DNA from: Oscillospiraceae bacterium | GTDB lineage: Bacteria; Bacillota; Clostridia; Oscillospirales; Oscillospiraceae | Assembly (NCBI GenBank): GCA_017624715.1 | Contig: JAGAMN010000013.1 | Location: 1-61,167, forward strand | Length of the DNA: 61,167 bases | Direction of reading: 5' to 3' | Part shown: positions 51,452-60,921 of the stretch, in pieces | How positions within the stretch are numbered: position 1 is the stretch's first letter | Layout: each line of letters opens with the position of its first letter | Position numbers and translations under genes: made by a program | The notes under the pieces: model-generated | Told to the model about the DNA's origin: nothing | Seen by the model: the letters and a program-made list of their open reading frames with translations, nothing else | Database searches by the model: none

Positions 51452-54400
51452 ATGAAGGAAATGAAGAGAATCCTCTCATTTGTCCTTTGCGTGGTCATGC
51501 TGATCGGCTTGGTGCCTGTCGGCGTACTGGCGGAGGAAACAAACCCTGCTGAAAATGCACCGATGGGTGCACCTGCAGAAGGAACCGATTATGCTGCGGA
51601 CGCATCGAATGATGAGCCGGCAGCGGAAACGGAATCTGATGCTGCCGCTCCGACGGATGACTCCGGCGACCAGTCTGCCCAGACGGAGACTACCCCGGAC
51701 GAGACTACTCCGGATGAAACCGCTCCTGAGGAGACCACTGCAAACGACGGCATCATGATGATCGATGAGGGCATTGATGCACAGGCTGAGGACAATACGA
51801 TCTATGTCCTGGCTGGCGGCGACTTCCAGGAAGCCGGTGACCATGCCAACAGTGCGGCTAATGTCACGAACATTCTGACACAGGTCTCCCAGAAGTACAC
51901 AACCATGGACGGCTTCCTGTTCATCGGTGACTATGACTGTGAGACCCATGACAGTGCGACGGAGACTGCCAACGGTATCACCGCCCTGATGGGCGCTGTG
52001 CAGGGCAGCTACTCCAACCTGAACGACGCCAACTCCGTCCTGGTGCAGGGTAACCATGACTACATGGATTCCCGCATCGACGCCACCGGCGGGCATGACT
52101 TCAATGGTTACGCTGCCTACGTCCTGAACGAGGATGACTATCCCAACGGCGGCGGCTCCCAGAGCGGCGTTCAGACTCTGGCCAGGAATCTGGAAACCTG
52201 GCTGAATAACAAGATCGGCGAAGGCTACGATGCGCCCATCTTTATCGTTTCCCATCTGCCCCTTGCATTCACGCCCCGTACGGTTACTCAGGGCGATGCC
52301 AAGCACGCCAAGTACATCTTCGATGTGCTGAACGATGCAGGTGACAATGGCCTGAACATCATTTTCCTGCACGGCCATGACCACGCCTACGGTCCTGATA
52401 ACTACATGGGCGGCGAGGCCATCTACCTGCCTGTTGGTCACAAGATCTGCATCGCCGAGGCTGGCTCCACCAGCGCATGGACCGAAGAGACTCTGAACTT
52501 CACCTACATGAATGCGGGTTATACCGGCTATTACTCCGATCCCTATACCTATGTTACCACTGCCGGTACTGACAAGCTGACCATGACGGTCTTTGCCATC
52601 ACCGACAATCAGGTGAAGGTGGAGCGTTACAGCGCCAACGGCCTGTACAACCTGAAGTCCGCCGGTTATGATGGTTCCTACAGTAATATCTCTGTTACCA
52701 ATGTATCCCTGGGCCTGCCTAAGTACATCAATGTCTACACCTCTCCCCAGACCATCGCCCTGAGCGCAGATGATTCCAGCGGTTCCGGCGGTTCCGGCGG
52801 TTCCGGCGGTTCCTTTACTGCTGGCACAGTCGGCGAGTATGTGGGCGTCAGCGATGATGTTGACGATGTGACTACCTCCGGTAATAAGTGGGTCACCATT
52901 AACGAAGCCACCAACGGCACCGAGGGCAGCAATCCCACCTACCAGTATGTGCTGGATACCGATGGCATTGATTATGGTGAGGACAATAAGTACATTATTG
53001 TTGCCGAAGATGAGGCACTGGCACTGAACGCTACAAGCGCCTCCAATGGTACTGCAGAGTCCATCACCATCAGTGGCAGAAATGCGATTACCACTACTCG
53101 CGATTACGAGTATCACATGATTGAAACTGCCTACGATGGTACCCGCTATGAGCTGATTACCAAGGGCGATGGGTCCAGCTACCTGTACCAGGAGGGCAAT
53201 GGCGTCCGCTATGGCACCAGAAGTTCCGTTAAGTTCCAGGTCAACCACTACGGCAATGGTGTGTATGATATCCACGATATTGACGGCACCAACTGGTACA
53301 TCATTTATAGTGGCGGCTGGACTGTTACTGAAGACGACTCTGCTCGTGTCCGCCTATATAAATACAGTCAGACCATCCCCGGTACTGACGCCACCCCCGG
53401 CAGCAACGGCCTGTATGGCTATCTGGATGGTGATCTGAGCTATGTGGTGGCTTCCGGCACCAGCGCAGCTGATGCTCTGGCTGCTGTCAAGGAAGGCATT
53501 GCCATCAAGTACACCACCTATGAGGATTACTCCAACGAGGGTGAGTATGCAGACGATGGCGAAGGCATGACCTGGGTTCTGGATCCTGCCTACGACGGCA
53601 CCACTCCCGGCGACTATGCAGTGACTATTTCCTATAACGGCACTGTTCTGGGTACCGCAGAGGTCATTATCGCCAAGGATATGACCTACTATATCGCCGA
53701 AGGCGAAAGCCTCTACACTGTGGATATGAACACCTCCGCAGACGACGCTCTGGCAGTTGTTAAGGCTGGCATCACCGTCTCTACTGCTGACGATACCGAC
53801 GGCACCAACAAGACCACCATCTCCGATGACGCTGTGACCTGGAAGTGGGCCGATACCTACGACGGCACCAATTACGGTCCCTATACCGTGGAGATTCTCT
53901 ACAACGGAACCTCTCTGGGTACCGTTGAGGTCAAGGTAAATGTTCAGTATGATACTGAGATCGCAGAGGGTTGGACCCATGTCGGTACTTCCGAGGGCGG
54001 CTACAAGTACGTTCTGGATACCGATGGCTACGAGACTGGTTCTAACAACCGGTATCTGTTCGTTGCCTCTGGTGCTGCTTATGCAATGGACGAAGATGGC
54101 TCCGGCGTTGTTCCCATTACCTTTAACGATGACGAGACGGAAGCTATCGTAGATTCCAGAGACTATGAGTGGTACATCACGACCTATCGTTCTGGCAGGA
54201 CTACTTATTATCCTATCACCAAGAACGGCAGCACATGGATCTACCACGAGAACTATGGTATGCATGTTGGTACCAACGACAACGGCTACTGGTCCATAAA
54301 TGAAAATGATCAGGATGAGGGTCTGTACAGATTCAGCAACGTAGATGGTTCTCCCTGGTATCTGTACTACGACTCTGCCGACAACCGCATGGAGGTTTCT

Positions 54401-57400
54401 ACTTCCAGCAGCAACCGTGTCCGTCTGTACAAGTATGACGGCGAGGTTGCCGGCAGTGACCAGTATGCTAAGATTGAAGGCAACACCGTCTATACCGTGA
54501 CCCAGGGCAAGTCTGCAACCTCCGCTCTGAATGCTGTGAAGGCTGGTATCACCGGTTACATCTCCAACAATGCCGATGGCTCCAATGCCGACGAGCTGGC
54601 TGACAGCGATCTGACCTGGAAGTGGAAGAATACCTACAACGGCAATAACCCCGGCTCTTACTGGGTCGAGATCAGCTATAACGGCGTGGTCCTGGGTACC
54701 GTGGAAGTCCAGGTCGTTCCCGGTGTTGTCAACAACTACCCCGAATACCCCGACGAGGGCGCTGTGAATGTCAGCAAGACGGCTACCGGTATCGACTTCC
54801 AGTCCTCCGGTGTCGCTCAGGTCGAAGTCTCCGCCTCCGGCGTGCCCATCAAGAAGGGCGTTGACGTCATTGTCATGCTGGATACATCCTCCTCGATGAC
54901 CAGCCACACCGTTACGGGCAGCTCTCAGACCCGTGCTGCGGTTCTGGAGGAGTCTCTCGAAGACCTGATTGCACAGTTCAAGACCCCAGGCGATGACGGC
55001 CAGCTGCTGGATATCCGTGTTGCCATTGCCGATTTCAACGGCTTCTATGGCGAGAGTCACAGCCAGAGTGGTACTCCCTATGACCGTGATGCCGCCGACA
55101 CGATGTCCGATGATATCTCCTACAATGCAAACTCCGAGGCTCAGGTTTACACCGGTGACGGAACACTGAGTGCAGGTGCTTTTGTCGATGCCGCTGATCT
55201 GGCTAACAGCTATACTCTGAACTACACCTCCGGTACCAACTACGACTACGCATTCGACGCCATCTATCAGATGGGTACCGCCATCAAGGCGGCAAACGGC
55301 AGTGAAGACCGTGACCTGTTCGTTATCTTCATGTCCGACGGCGCAGCCATGCAGTGGAACTATTACCACTCTCAGGGCGCTTCCAGTCTGTGGAACAACT
55401 GGATCTGCGGTAACTGGGGTGTAGAGGATCTGGAACTGAACTGTACGGAGCATGCTTATTATTACAATGACGTGGATACTGACGGCGATGGCATGATGAA
55501 CGAGCACCGTATGGCCAACGCCATCAAGGGTGATCCCAATCAGGAGTACGAGGTCATTCGTAAGACCAATGATCTGGGTATCCCTACTGACGAGAAAAAC
55601 ATGTACATGGTTCCCGGTCTGGGTGCTACCATGTTCTCCATCTCCTTCGACGCACAGGCTGATACCAATGTTACCGAGGAAAGCATGGACCAGTCCATCG
55701 AGACCCTGGCTACTGATCAGACCGGTTCTACAAAGTATTACTACAAGGTCACCTCTGCGGAAGAGCTGTCTGCTGCCTTCAATGTTATTGGCACCGAGAT
55801 CGCTTATGCCGCTAACAATGCCCGCTTCGTGGACCAGATGGGTGACAACTACAATCTGCAGATGACGCCCATCGTTGATTACAACGGTGAGGCCATTACT
55901 GACGCCAACGGCGAGGCCATGATGCCCAGCATTGAGATCATCTCCTATGATATCTACACCAAGGCAGAGGCGGATGCGATCGCAGAAGGCACCGCAGGTG
56001 ATGATGTTACCAATGCTATGATTGGCAAGCGTAAGGGTACTTACACTGTTCTGGAAACGGTTACATTTGACTCTGTCAAAAATGATGATGGTTCCTACAC
56101 AGTTACCGGCGCTTACTCTGACCAGATTAACGGCGGCGAAACCAATATTCTGGCTGACGGCACTCAGACAGGCTATGTCAAGGGTGTGATTTATGCCAAG
56201 ACTTTCCTGTACAACAACAATCCTACCGATGTTGCTGTTGAAGGTATTTCTATCCCCACCGGAACCAAGGCTGATGGAACCACCACCGGTACTACCAATG
56301 TGCTGCCTTCTGAGACCTTCTACTGGAAGATGGGTACTGTCCAGACCTCTGAGCTGGCAATGCGCTACTATGTCTACCTGGAAGGCTCCATGGAAGGCAC
56401 CCGCCCGGCAGGTTCCTATCCCACCAATGAATTTGCGACTCTGTACTATGACAACTACCTGGGCAATCCCTGCCTGAAGGATACGGTATCTCCCGTCATG
56501 GCATGGAAGTCTGCAAACGTCTCCTATGCTTTCTACCTGGTCAACGAGCAGGGCGAGATCATTGTCAACCAGACCACCGGCCAGACCGGCTCCTTCGCAA
56601 ACAAGATCGCAGTTACCAATCCTGTTGTTTATGAAGAGATACTTCTGAACAATACGGAAAATTATCAGGTCATTGACATTGCAGCCGTCAGTGACGATGT
56701 GCTGCCGAAGTACTATACCCTGTATGACGAAGGCGCGGTGTATGAAATCACCATTCACTCCGACGCGACCGGTGCATGGGAGATCACTAAGGGCGATGTG
56801 GATGTTAACTCTACCTATGTTATGCAGTATAACAGGGAAGATCAGTCTGCCTTCTCCAACGAACTGAAAAACGATAATGAGGCTTATGACTATACGCACA
56901 CCGTTGTTTGGTTTGCAGTTGTTTGGTCCGTTGGTGCACATCCTGATGCGGTCGTTGTGGACTATGGTCTGCCCGTGGACATCTCCGTCCTGACCAACGA
57001 CATGTTCGGCGAAAACGGCAAGCTGGCCGGCATTGGCGAATATACCGATGGCCTGGAGAATACCACTGCAGGTACTTCTCTGCAGAATGGTTTCGGCACC
57101 ACCTACGAGGGTAAATACGGTACTGCGAACGCCGATGCTTCTACCGGCAAGGTTCGCTACACGCTGAATACCATGCAGATGGACAGCTACGATAAGTTCG
57201 CCTATGCAGTCAACTACACCGGCAATGAAAATGCAGGCTACTACTACGATACCGTCACTGTCATCCCCGCAACTACCATTTACTATGAGGATGATTTCCT
57301 GACCTATGAAAAATGGAACAACAATGGTACACCTGCTGATACGACGGACGACACGTCTGACGGAACTTGGGATACCGAGGGTATCCGGGCAGGTGTGACG

Positions 57401-58903
57401 CAGGACGAAGACCGTCCCGGCAAGTACAGCCTGACGGACGCCAACAACATCTATGGCTACGACAGTGTGAACAATGGCATGTCCACCTTCTCTCTGGGCC
57501 AGGCCCGAAAGGTATATGTTGATGCGAACTCCTATGCAACAGCAACCTTCACCTTCGCAGGTACCGGCTTCGATGTGATCAGCATGACCAGCAACACCAC
57601 CGGCACATTCACAGTTCAGGTAGTTAATTCTGACGGAGAATCTGTTAAGAAGGCTGCCGTAAGTACTTACTATGGTTATAATTATGTCGATGGTGAATGG
57701 GTTGCAACTCCCAGTGTTGAAAATGCTCTGTATCAGGTGCCTGTGATTCAGATCGAGGAACTGCCCTATGGTACTTACACGGTTACGATCAAGGCAACTT
57801 ATGCCAATGCACTGAACAAGACAGAAGATGAGAATGGCTACTGGCTGTATTTGGATGCAGTACGAATCTATGATCCTGCCAATGACGGAGCTGCTGACGG
57901 CACAGCCGATACCACCATCGAGGATGCCTACAAGGCCGACGGCGAGAGCTGGCCCAGCTACATTGAGCTTCGCAATAAGATCATTGCCGCGAACTCCTTC
58001 GACAATGTTGCCAATGATGCACTGACCACCGATATGGAAGGCCTGGTCTTCATTGACGGCGATGCAAGCGTCGGCGATGCACAGATCGGGGATTACAAGA
58101 GCTACGGCCCCAACAATGAGGTCTATCTGGCCCCCGGTCAGAGAGTAGCATTTAAGCTGAGCGGCGGTACGAATTCCAATGGAGATGATATCGTTGCCCA
58201 GGTTCACATCGGTATCAAGAGTGCAGATGGAAAAATGGGTACCTACACCATCACCAATATTGCACAGGCTGCCAGTGATGATAATAAGGTTGAAGCAGGT
58301 GCATACTATAATGCGCAGACCAAATCTGTCGATACTGCAACCGATATGTACTACGATCTGACCGGCTGGAAGGATGATATCATTGTCATTTCCAATGCCG
58401 GTGACCGTTATGATACTGATGGCATCATCTCTCTGACCAACATCAAGGCAACCTACACAGAGAATCCCAGCGTAGCTGCAGCGGGTGCTGGTGACAGTGG
58501 CGAGAGCGATCCCAATGCCGGCATCATGCTGACTGCTCTGGAGGATGAAACCACCGGCGATGAAATGTATGTGAGCATGTCTCCCGCTGCCGCGATGCTG
58601 ACCCTGCGTTCGCTGAACTCCGCAGCTGTGGAAGAGACCCCCGATGAGACCGTTCCTGAAGAGACCGAGCCCGAGATCGAGGAAACCGTTCCCGAGACGA
58701 CTGTGCCCGAGGAAACTGTACCTGAGACCACCATCCCCGAGGAGACTGAGCCTGAGGTCGAGGAAACCCAGCCTGAAGCAACAGAGCCTGAGGCTACCGA
58801 ACCTGAGCAGGAACAGAAGCCGGATGTCAATGCAATGGTTCAGTATGTGGTCAAGAAGATCACCAATGCCATCGGCAGCCTGCTGAAGAAATGGTTCCGC
58901 TGA
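51452..58903 (+). CDS. Giant secreted protein with metallophosphoesterase and VWA domains
   Basis: About 2483 residues, start at 51452 after GAGGAGG. Signal peptide (RILSFVLCVVMLIGLVPVG). Acidic Thr/Glu linker to ~110. A calcineurin-type metallophosphoesterase follows (about 118-345: GDFQEAGD at 124, GDYD near 160, GNHD 200-203, SHLPL, HGHDH 307-311). A Ser-Gly linker lies at 443-455. Next come two related blocks (YKYVLDTDG) and three ~90-residue units with ASGTSAADAL, MNTSADDAL and TQGKSATSAL. A VWA domain begins at 1144 with the MIDAS motif DTSSS. Beta-rich modules run to ~2390, then a Pro/Glu/Thr wall-spanning tail and a basic end (LLKKWFR). No LPxTG is present. It is probably a surface adhesin or enzyme. 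Confidence 0.9.
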   Translation: MKEMKRILSFVLCVVMLIGLVPVGVLAEETNPAENAPMGAPAEGTDYAADASNDEPAAETESDAAAPTDDSGDQSAQTETTPDETTPDETAPEETTANDGIMMIDEGIDAQAEDNTIYVLAGGDFQEAGDHANSAANVTNILTQVSQKYTTMDGFLFIGDYDCETHDSATETANGITALMGAVQGSYSNLNDANSVLVQGNHDYMDSRIDATGGHDFNGYAAYVLNEDDYPNGGGSQSGVQTLARNLETWLNNKIGEGYDAPIFIVSHLPLAFTPRTVTQGDAKHAKYIFDVLNDAGDNGLNIIFLHGHDHAYGPDNYMGGEAIYLPVGHKICIAEAGSTSAWTEETLNFTYMNAGYTGYYSDPYTYVTTAGTDKLTMTVFAITDNQVKVERYSANGLYNLKSAGYDGSYSNISVTNVSLGLPKYINVYTSPQTIALSADDSSGSGGSGGSGGSFTAGTVGEYVGVSDDVDDVTTSGNKWVTINEATNGTEGSNPTYQYVLDTDGIDYGEDNKYIIVAEDEALALNATSASNGTAESITISGRNAITTTRDYEYHMIETAYDGTRYELITKGDGSSYLYQEGNGVRYGTRSSVKFQVNHYGNGVYDIHDIDGTNWYIIYSGGWTVTEDDSARVRLYKYSQTIPGTDATPGSNGLYGYLDGDLSYVVASGTSAADALAAVKEGIAIKYTTYEDYSNEGEYADDGEGMTWVLDPAYDGTTPGDYAVTISYNGTVLGTAEVIIAKDMTYYIAEGESLYTVDMNTSADDALAVVKAGITVSTADDTDGTNKTTISDDAVTWKWADTYDGTNYGPYTVEILYNGTSLGTVEVKVNVQYDTEIAEGWTHVGTSEGGYKYVLDTDGYETGSNNRYLFVASGAAYAMDEDGSGVVPITFNDDETEAIVDSRDYEWYITTYRSGRTTYYPITKNGSTWIYHENYGMHVGTNDNGYWSINENDQDEGLYRFSNVDGSPWYLYYDSADNRMEVSTSSSNRVRLYKYDGEVAGSDQYAKIEGNTVYTVTQGKSATSALNAVKAGITGYISNNADGSNADELADSDLTWKWKNTYNGNNPGSYWVEISYNGVVLGTVEVQVVPGVVNNYPEYPDEGAVNVSKTATGIDFQSSGVAQVEVSASGVPIKKGVDVIVMLDTSSSMTSHTVTGSSQTRAAVLEESLEDLIAQFKTPGDDGQLLDIRVAIADFNGFYGESHSQSGTPYDRDAADTMSDDISYNANSEAQVYTGDGTLSAGAFVDAADLANSYTLNYTSGTNYDYAFDAIYQMGTAIKAANGSEDRDLFVIFMSDGAAMQWNYYHSQGASSLWNNWICGNWGVEDLELNCTEHAYYYNDVDTDGDGMMNEHRMANAIKGDPNQEYEVIRKTNDLGIPTDEKNMYMVPGLGATMFSISFDAQADTNVTEESMDQSIETLATDQTGSTKYYYKVTSAEELSAAFNVIGTEIAYAANNARFVDQMGDNYNLQMTPIVDYNGEAITDANGEAMMPSIEIISYDIYTKAEADAIAEGTAGDDVTNAMIGKRKGTYTVLETVTFDSVKNDDGSYTVTGAYSDQINGGETNILADGTQTGYVKGVIYAKTFLYNNNPTDVAVEGISIPTGTKADGTTTGTTNVLPSETFYWKMGTVQTSELAMRYYVYLEGSMEGTRPAGSYPTNEFATLYYDNYLGNPCLKDTVSPVMAWKSANVSYAFYLVNEQGEIIVNQTTGQTGSFANKIAVTNPVVYEEILLNNTENYQVIDIAAVSDDVLPKYYTLYDEGAVYEITIHSDATGAWEITKGDVDVNSTYVMQYNREDQSAFSNELKNDNEAYDYTHTVVWFAVVWSVGAHPDAVVVDYGLPVDISVLTNDMFGENGKLAGIGEYTDGLENTTAGTSLQNGFGTTYEGKYGTANADASTGKVRYTLNTMQMDSYDKFAYAVNYTGNENAGYYYDTVTVIPATTIYYEDDFLTYEKWNNNGTPADTTDDTSDGTWDTEGIRAGVTQDEDRPGKYSLTDANNIYGYDSVNNGMSTFSLGQARKVYVDANSYATATFTFAGTGFDVISMTSNTTGTFTVQVVNSDGESVKKAAVSTYYGYNYVDGEWVATPSVENALYQVPVIQIEELPYGTYTVTIKATYANALNKTEDENGYWLYLDAVRIYDPANDGAADGTADTTIEDAYKADGESWPSYIELRNKIIAANSFDNVANDALTTDMEGLVFIDGDASVGDAQIGDYKSYGPNNEVYLAPGQRVAFKLSGGTNSNGDDIVAQVHIGIKSADGKMGTYTITNIAQAASDDNKVEAGAYYNAQTKSVDTATDMYYDLTGWKDDIIVISNAGDRYDTDGIISLTNIKATYTENPSVAAAGAGDSGESDPNAGIMLTALEDETTGDEMYVSMSPAAAMLTLRSLNSAAVEETPDETVPEETEPEIEETVPETTVPEETVPETTIPEETEPEVEETQPEATEPEATEPEQEQKPDVNAMVQYVVKKITNAIGSLLKKWFR

Positions 58904-58918
58904 GAGGAGGAATGAAGC

Positions 58919-59182
58919 ATGAAAAGAGCATATGAAAAACCTCAGATCCTGTTTGAGAGTTTCTCCGTGAGTACGAACATTGCAGGTGATTGTGAAGGAA
59001 ATCCTGTTGGAAACCCTTCGAGAGGTAGTTGCCCGGTTATTTCCAGCTCTGGTGATAGAATCTTTGATACAGCTGCACATGGCTGTGACTATACTCCCAC
59101 ACAAATGGGCGGTGTAGACGATATGTGGGACGGCTACTGCTACCACGTTCCTACCGAATACAACAACCTCTTCAACTCCTAA
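58919..59182 (+). CDS. Small Cys-containing precursor-like protein
   Basis: An 87-residue protein after AGGAGG. The start MKRAYEKPQILFESFSVSTN and the IAGDCEGNP that follows form a leader-like pattern (YEKPxIxxExFxxSTxIAxxC) that I associate with small peptides next to radical SAM enzymes in Clostridia. The rest has three further Cys (GSCPV, HGCDY, GYCYH) and many Gly, Ser and Asn, like a core peptide. There is no signal peptide. It is 16 bp behind the giant protein gene and followed by a strong terminator. A RiPP precursor role is inferred from context, not proven. Confidence 0.65.
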   Translation: MKRAYEKPQILFESFSVSTNIAGDCEGNPVGNPSRGSCPVISSSGDRIFDTAAHGCDYTPTQMGGVDDMWDGYCYHVPTEYNNLFNS

Positions 59183-59194
59183 TACCTAATTTCA

Positions 59195-59227
59195 AAAGGC
59201 CGCGCCATTTCTCGTGGCGCGGCCTTT
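59195..59227 (+). terminator. Terminator after the precursor-like gene
   Basis: AAAGGCCGCGCCA pairs with TGGCGCGGCCTTT (13 bp, 7-nt loop). It would set precursor mRNA above that of the downstream genes. Confidence 0.88.
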
Positions 59228-59248
59228 ATCCCTATTTGAGGTAAGACT

Positions 59249-60070
59249 ATGAGCGGAAAATTTGCAAAGAATAATCAAAAAGCTGCCGCAAAAAAGCGCA
59301 AGGGCAGCGGACTGACCGCTGTGCTGACGGTGATTGCCCTGCTCCTGGCGCTGGTCGTGGGTGCGCTGTGCCTTGGTGCCTTCTATGAGCCCGAAGAAGC
59401 TCCCCGGATCGACGAACCCTCCGCGCCCGAAGCCCAGGAGCAGCTGCCGGAGGAAACGGCGCAGTCCACTGAAGCGGCTTCCATCGAGCAGGTGGAGACC
59501 CTCTCGGTCAATCTGGGCTACGGCCTCTATGTCCAGGAGGTGGGCAGTTACACCGGCATCTACATGGAAGACGGCACTGATGAGGTCGTGTCCGGTATTC
59601 TGATGCTGGTGGTCAGCAACGACAGTGAGCTGGACATCCAGTATGCCGAGATCACCATGGACATCGGTGAGGAGACTGCCCAGTTCACCCTGACCACCCT
59701 CCCCGGTGGCGACAGCGTTGTCCTGCTGGAGAAGAACCGTATGGCCTATGACAAGGCTGTGGATTATGAAGCCATTCTGCCTGCAGCCAACAATGTGGCA
59801 TATTTTGCCGAAGAACTGAGCCTTCAGGAGGATCAGCTGGAACTCAAGACCTCCGACGGCGTTATCAATGTCTCCAATATTTCCGGTGAAGATATCGACG
59901 GCGACATTGTGATTTACTATAAGAATGCAGCCCAGGATCTTTACTACGGCGGTATCACCTACCGGGTCACCCTGCAGGGCGGCCTGAAGGCGGGAGAAAT
60001 GAAGCAGTCGCTGAGCAATCATTACTCCGAGACCGGCAGTGAGATCATGTTCATTACCATCAGCGAATGA
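59249..60070 (+). CDS. Membrane-anchored extracellular protein of the precursor locus
   Basis: A 273-residue protein with a very basic N-terminus (KKRKGSG), one membrane helix (LTAVLTVIALLLALVVGALC) and an acidic, Pro-rich stalk (EPSAPEAQEQLPEETAQ). A beta-rich extracellular domain follows (LSVNLGYGLYVQEVGSYTGI, GILMLVVSNDSELDIQYAEI, GDIVIYYKNA). I do not recognise a family. The layout is like that of the anchored proteins at 14514 and 17972. The stop overlaps the next start (ATGA), so it is coupled to the HPr-kinase-like gene. Confidence 0.78.
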   Translation: MSGKFAKNNQKAAAKKRKGSGLTAVLTVIALLLALVVGALCLGAFYEPEEAPRIDEPSAPEAQEQLPEETAQSTEAASIEQVETLSVNLGYGLYVQEVGSYTGIYMEDGTDEVVSGILMLVVSNDSELDIQYAEITMDIGEETAQFTLTTLPGGDSVVLLEKNRMAYDKAVDYEAILPAANNVAYFAEELSLQEDQLELKTSDGVINVSNISGEDIDGDIVIYYKNAAQDLYYGGITYRVTLQGGLKAGEMKQSLSNHYSETGSEIMFITISE

Positions 60071-60912
60071 TGATGGATCGATTTTACCGATGTGGCGGTG
60101 TGGAAATCCAGATTACCATGCCGGAGGAGGTCTTTTATCAGGATGAGCGGCATCTACAGGCCTTTGCTGTGCCCTCGGTCCGGCTGCCTCATGTGTTCCG
60201 CTTTGAAATGGTGGACGTGATGCCGGAACCGGAGGGGACCCTCCTGGTGAAGACCCCGACCTTTTCCGTCTATGAGCAGAACGGCCTGAATGTCCGCTAT
60301 TTTGGCAGCGACCGTGCCCGTGTCCGTGTTGTCAATGACGGGATGGACCATGCGGTGCTGGTGGAACGAAGCCGCTACCGCCAGTATGTCAGTACGAAGA
60401 CGGTGCTCGAGTGCATCAGCATGGAGCATCTACTCGCCCGGGTGAACGGCGTTATCCTGCACTGCTCTTACATTGACTGCGGTGGAAGGGCGATTTTGTT
60501 CACAGCTCCTTCCGAAACGGGCAAGTCTACCCAGGCGGAGCTGTGGAAGCAATACAGAGGCGCTGAGATCATCAACGGTGACCGGGCGGCAGTGCGGCTG
60601 GAGGGGGATGCCCTGGTGGCTGAGGGCATTCCCTTCGCGGGAAGCTCTCAATACTGCAGCAACCGAAGCCTGCCCCTGGCGGCAGTGGTGTATCTGGCGC
60701 AGGCAAAGGAAACCAGCATCCGTTCGCTGCGGGGTTATGAGGCTTTCTCGAGAATCTGGGAGGGCGTCAGCGTCAATACCTGGGATAGGGAAGATGTTCA
60801 GCGGGCATCTTCTCTGGTGGAACGGGTAGTTCGGCAAGTCCCTGTGTATCTGCTCTCCTGCACGCCGGATGAATCGGCGGTAGTGGCATTGGAGCAGATG
60901 CTGAAAGAGTAG
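60067..60912 (+). CDS. HPr-kinase-like protein of a peptide-modification locus
   Basis: A 281-residue protein. The C-terminal half has an HPr-kinase/phosphorylase-like P-loop, FTAPSETGKSTQAELW (near residue 145-160), and INGDRAAVRL as the matching acidic segment. The N-terminal half is beta-rich (VEIQITMPEEVFYQ). Proteins of this kind, without the C-terminal HprK signature, recur beside radical SAM maturases of RiPP clusters, where the function is unclear. Three ATG codons follow one another at the start. It is nine bases upstream of the radical SAM gene. Confidence 0.82.
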   Translation: MMMDRFYRCGGVEIQITMPEEVFYQDERHLQAFAVPSVRLPHVFRFEMVDVMPEPEGTLLVKTPTFSVYEQNGLNVRYFGSDRARVRVVNDGMDHAVLVERSRYRQYVSTKTVLECISMEHLLARVNGVILHCSYIDCGGRAILFTAPSETGKSTQAELWKQYRGAEIINGDRAAVRLEGDALVAEGIPFAGSSQYCSNRSLPLAAVVYLAQAKETSIRSLRGYEAFSRIWEGVSVNTWDREDVQRASSLVERVVRQVPVYLLSCTPDESAVVALEQMLKE

Positions 60913-60921
60913 GTGAAGCGT

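Noticed and set aside
52774-52812. A CRISPR-like or tandem DNA repeat
   Set aside because: The repeats are codons for a Ser-Gly linker inside the giant protein. No CRISPR array is seen anywhere in the window.
53354-59146. A 1930-codon open frame on the minus strand opposite the giant secreted protein
   Set aside because: It follows from the biased codon use of the plus-strand gene; it has no ribosome site, its translation has no domain and is low in complexity, while the plus strand has clear domains and a signal peptide.
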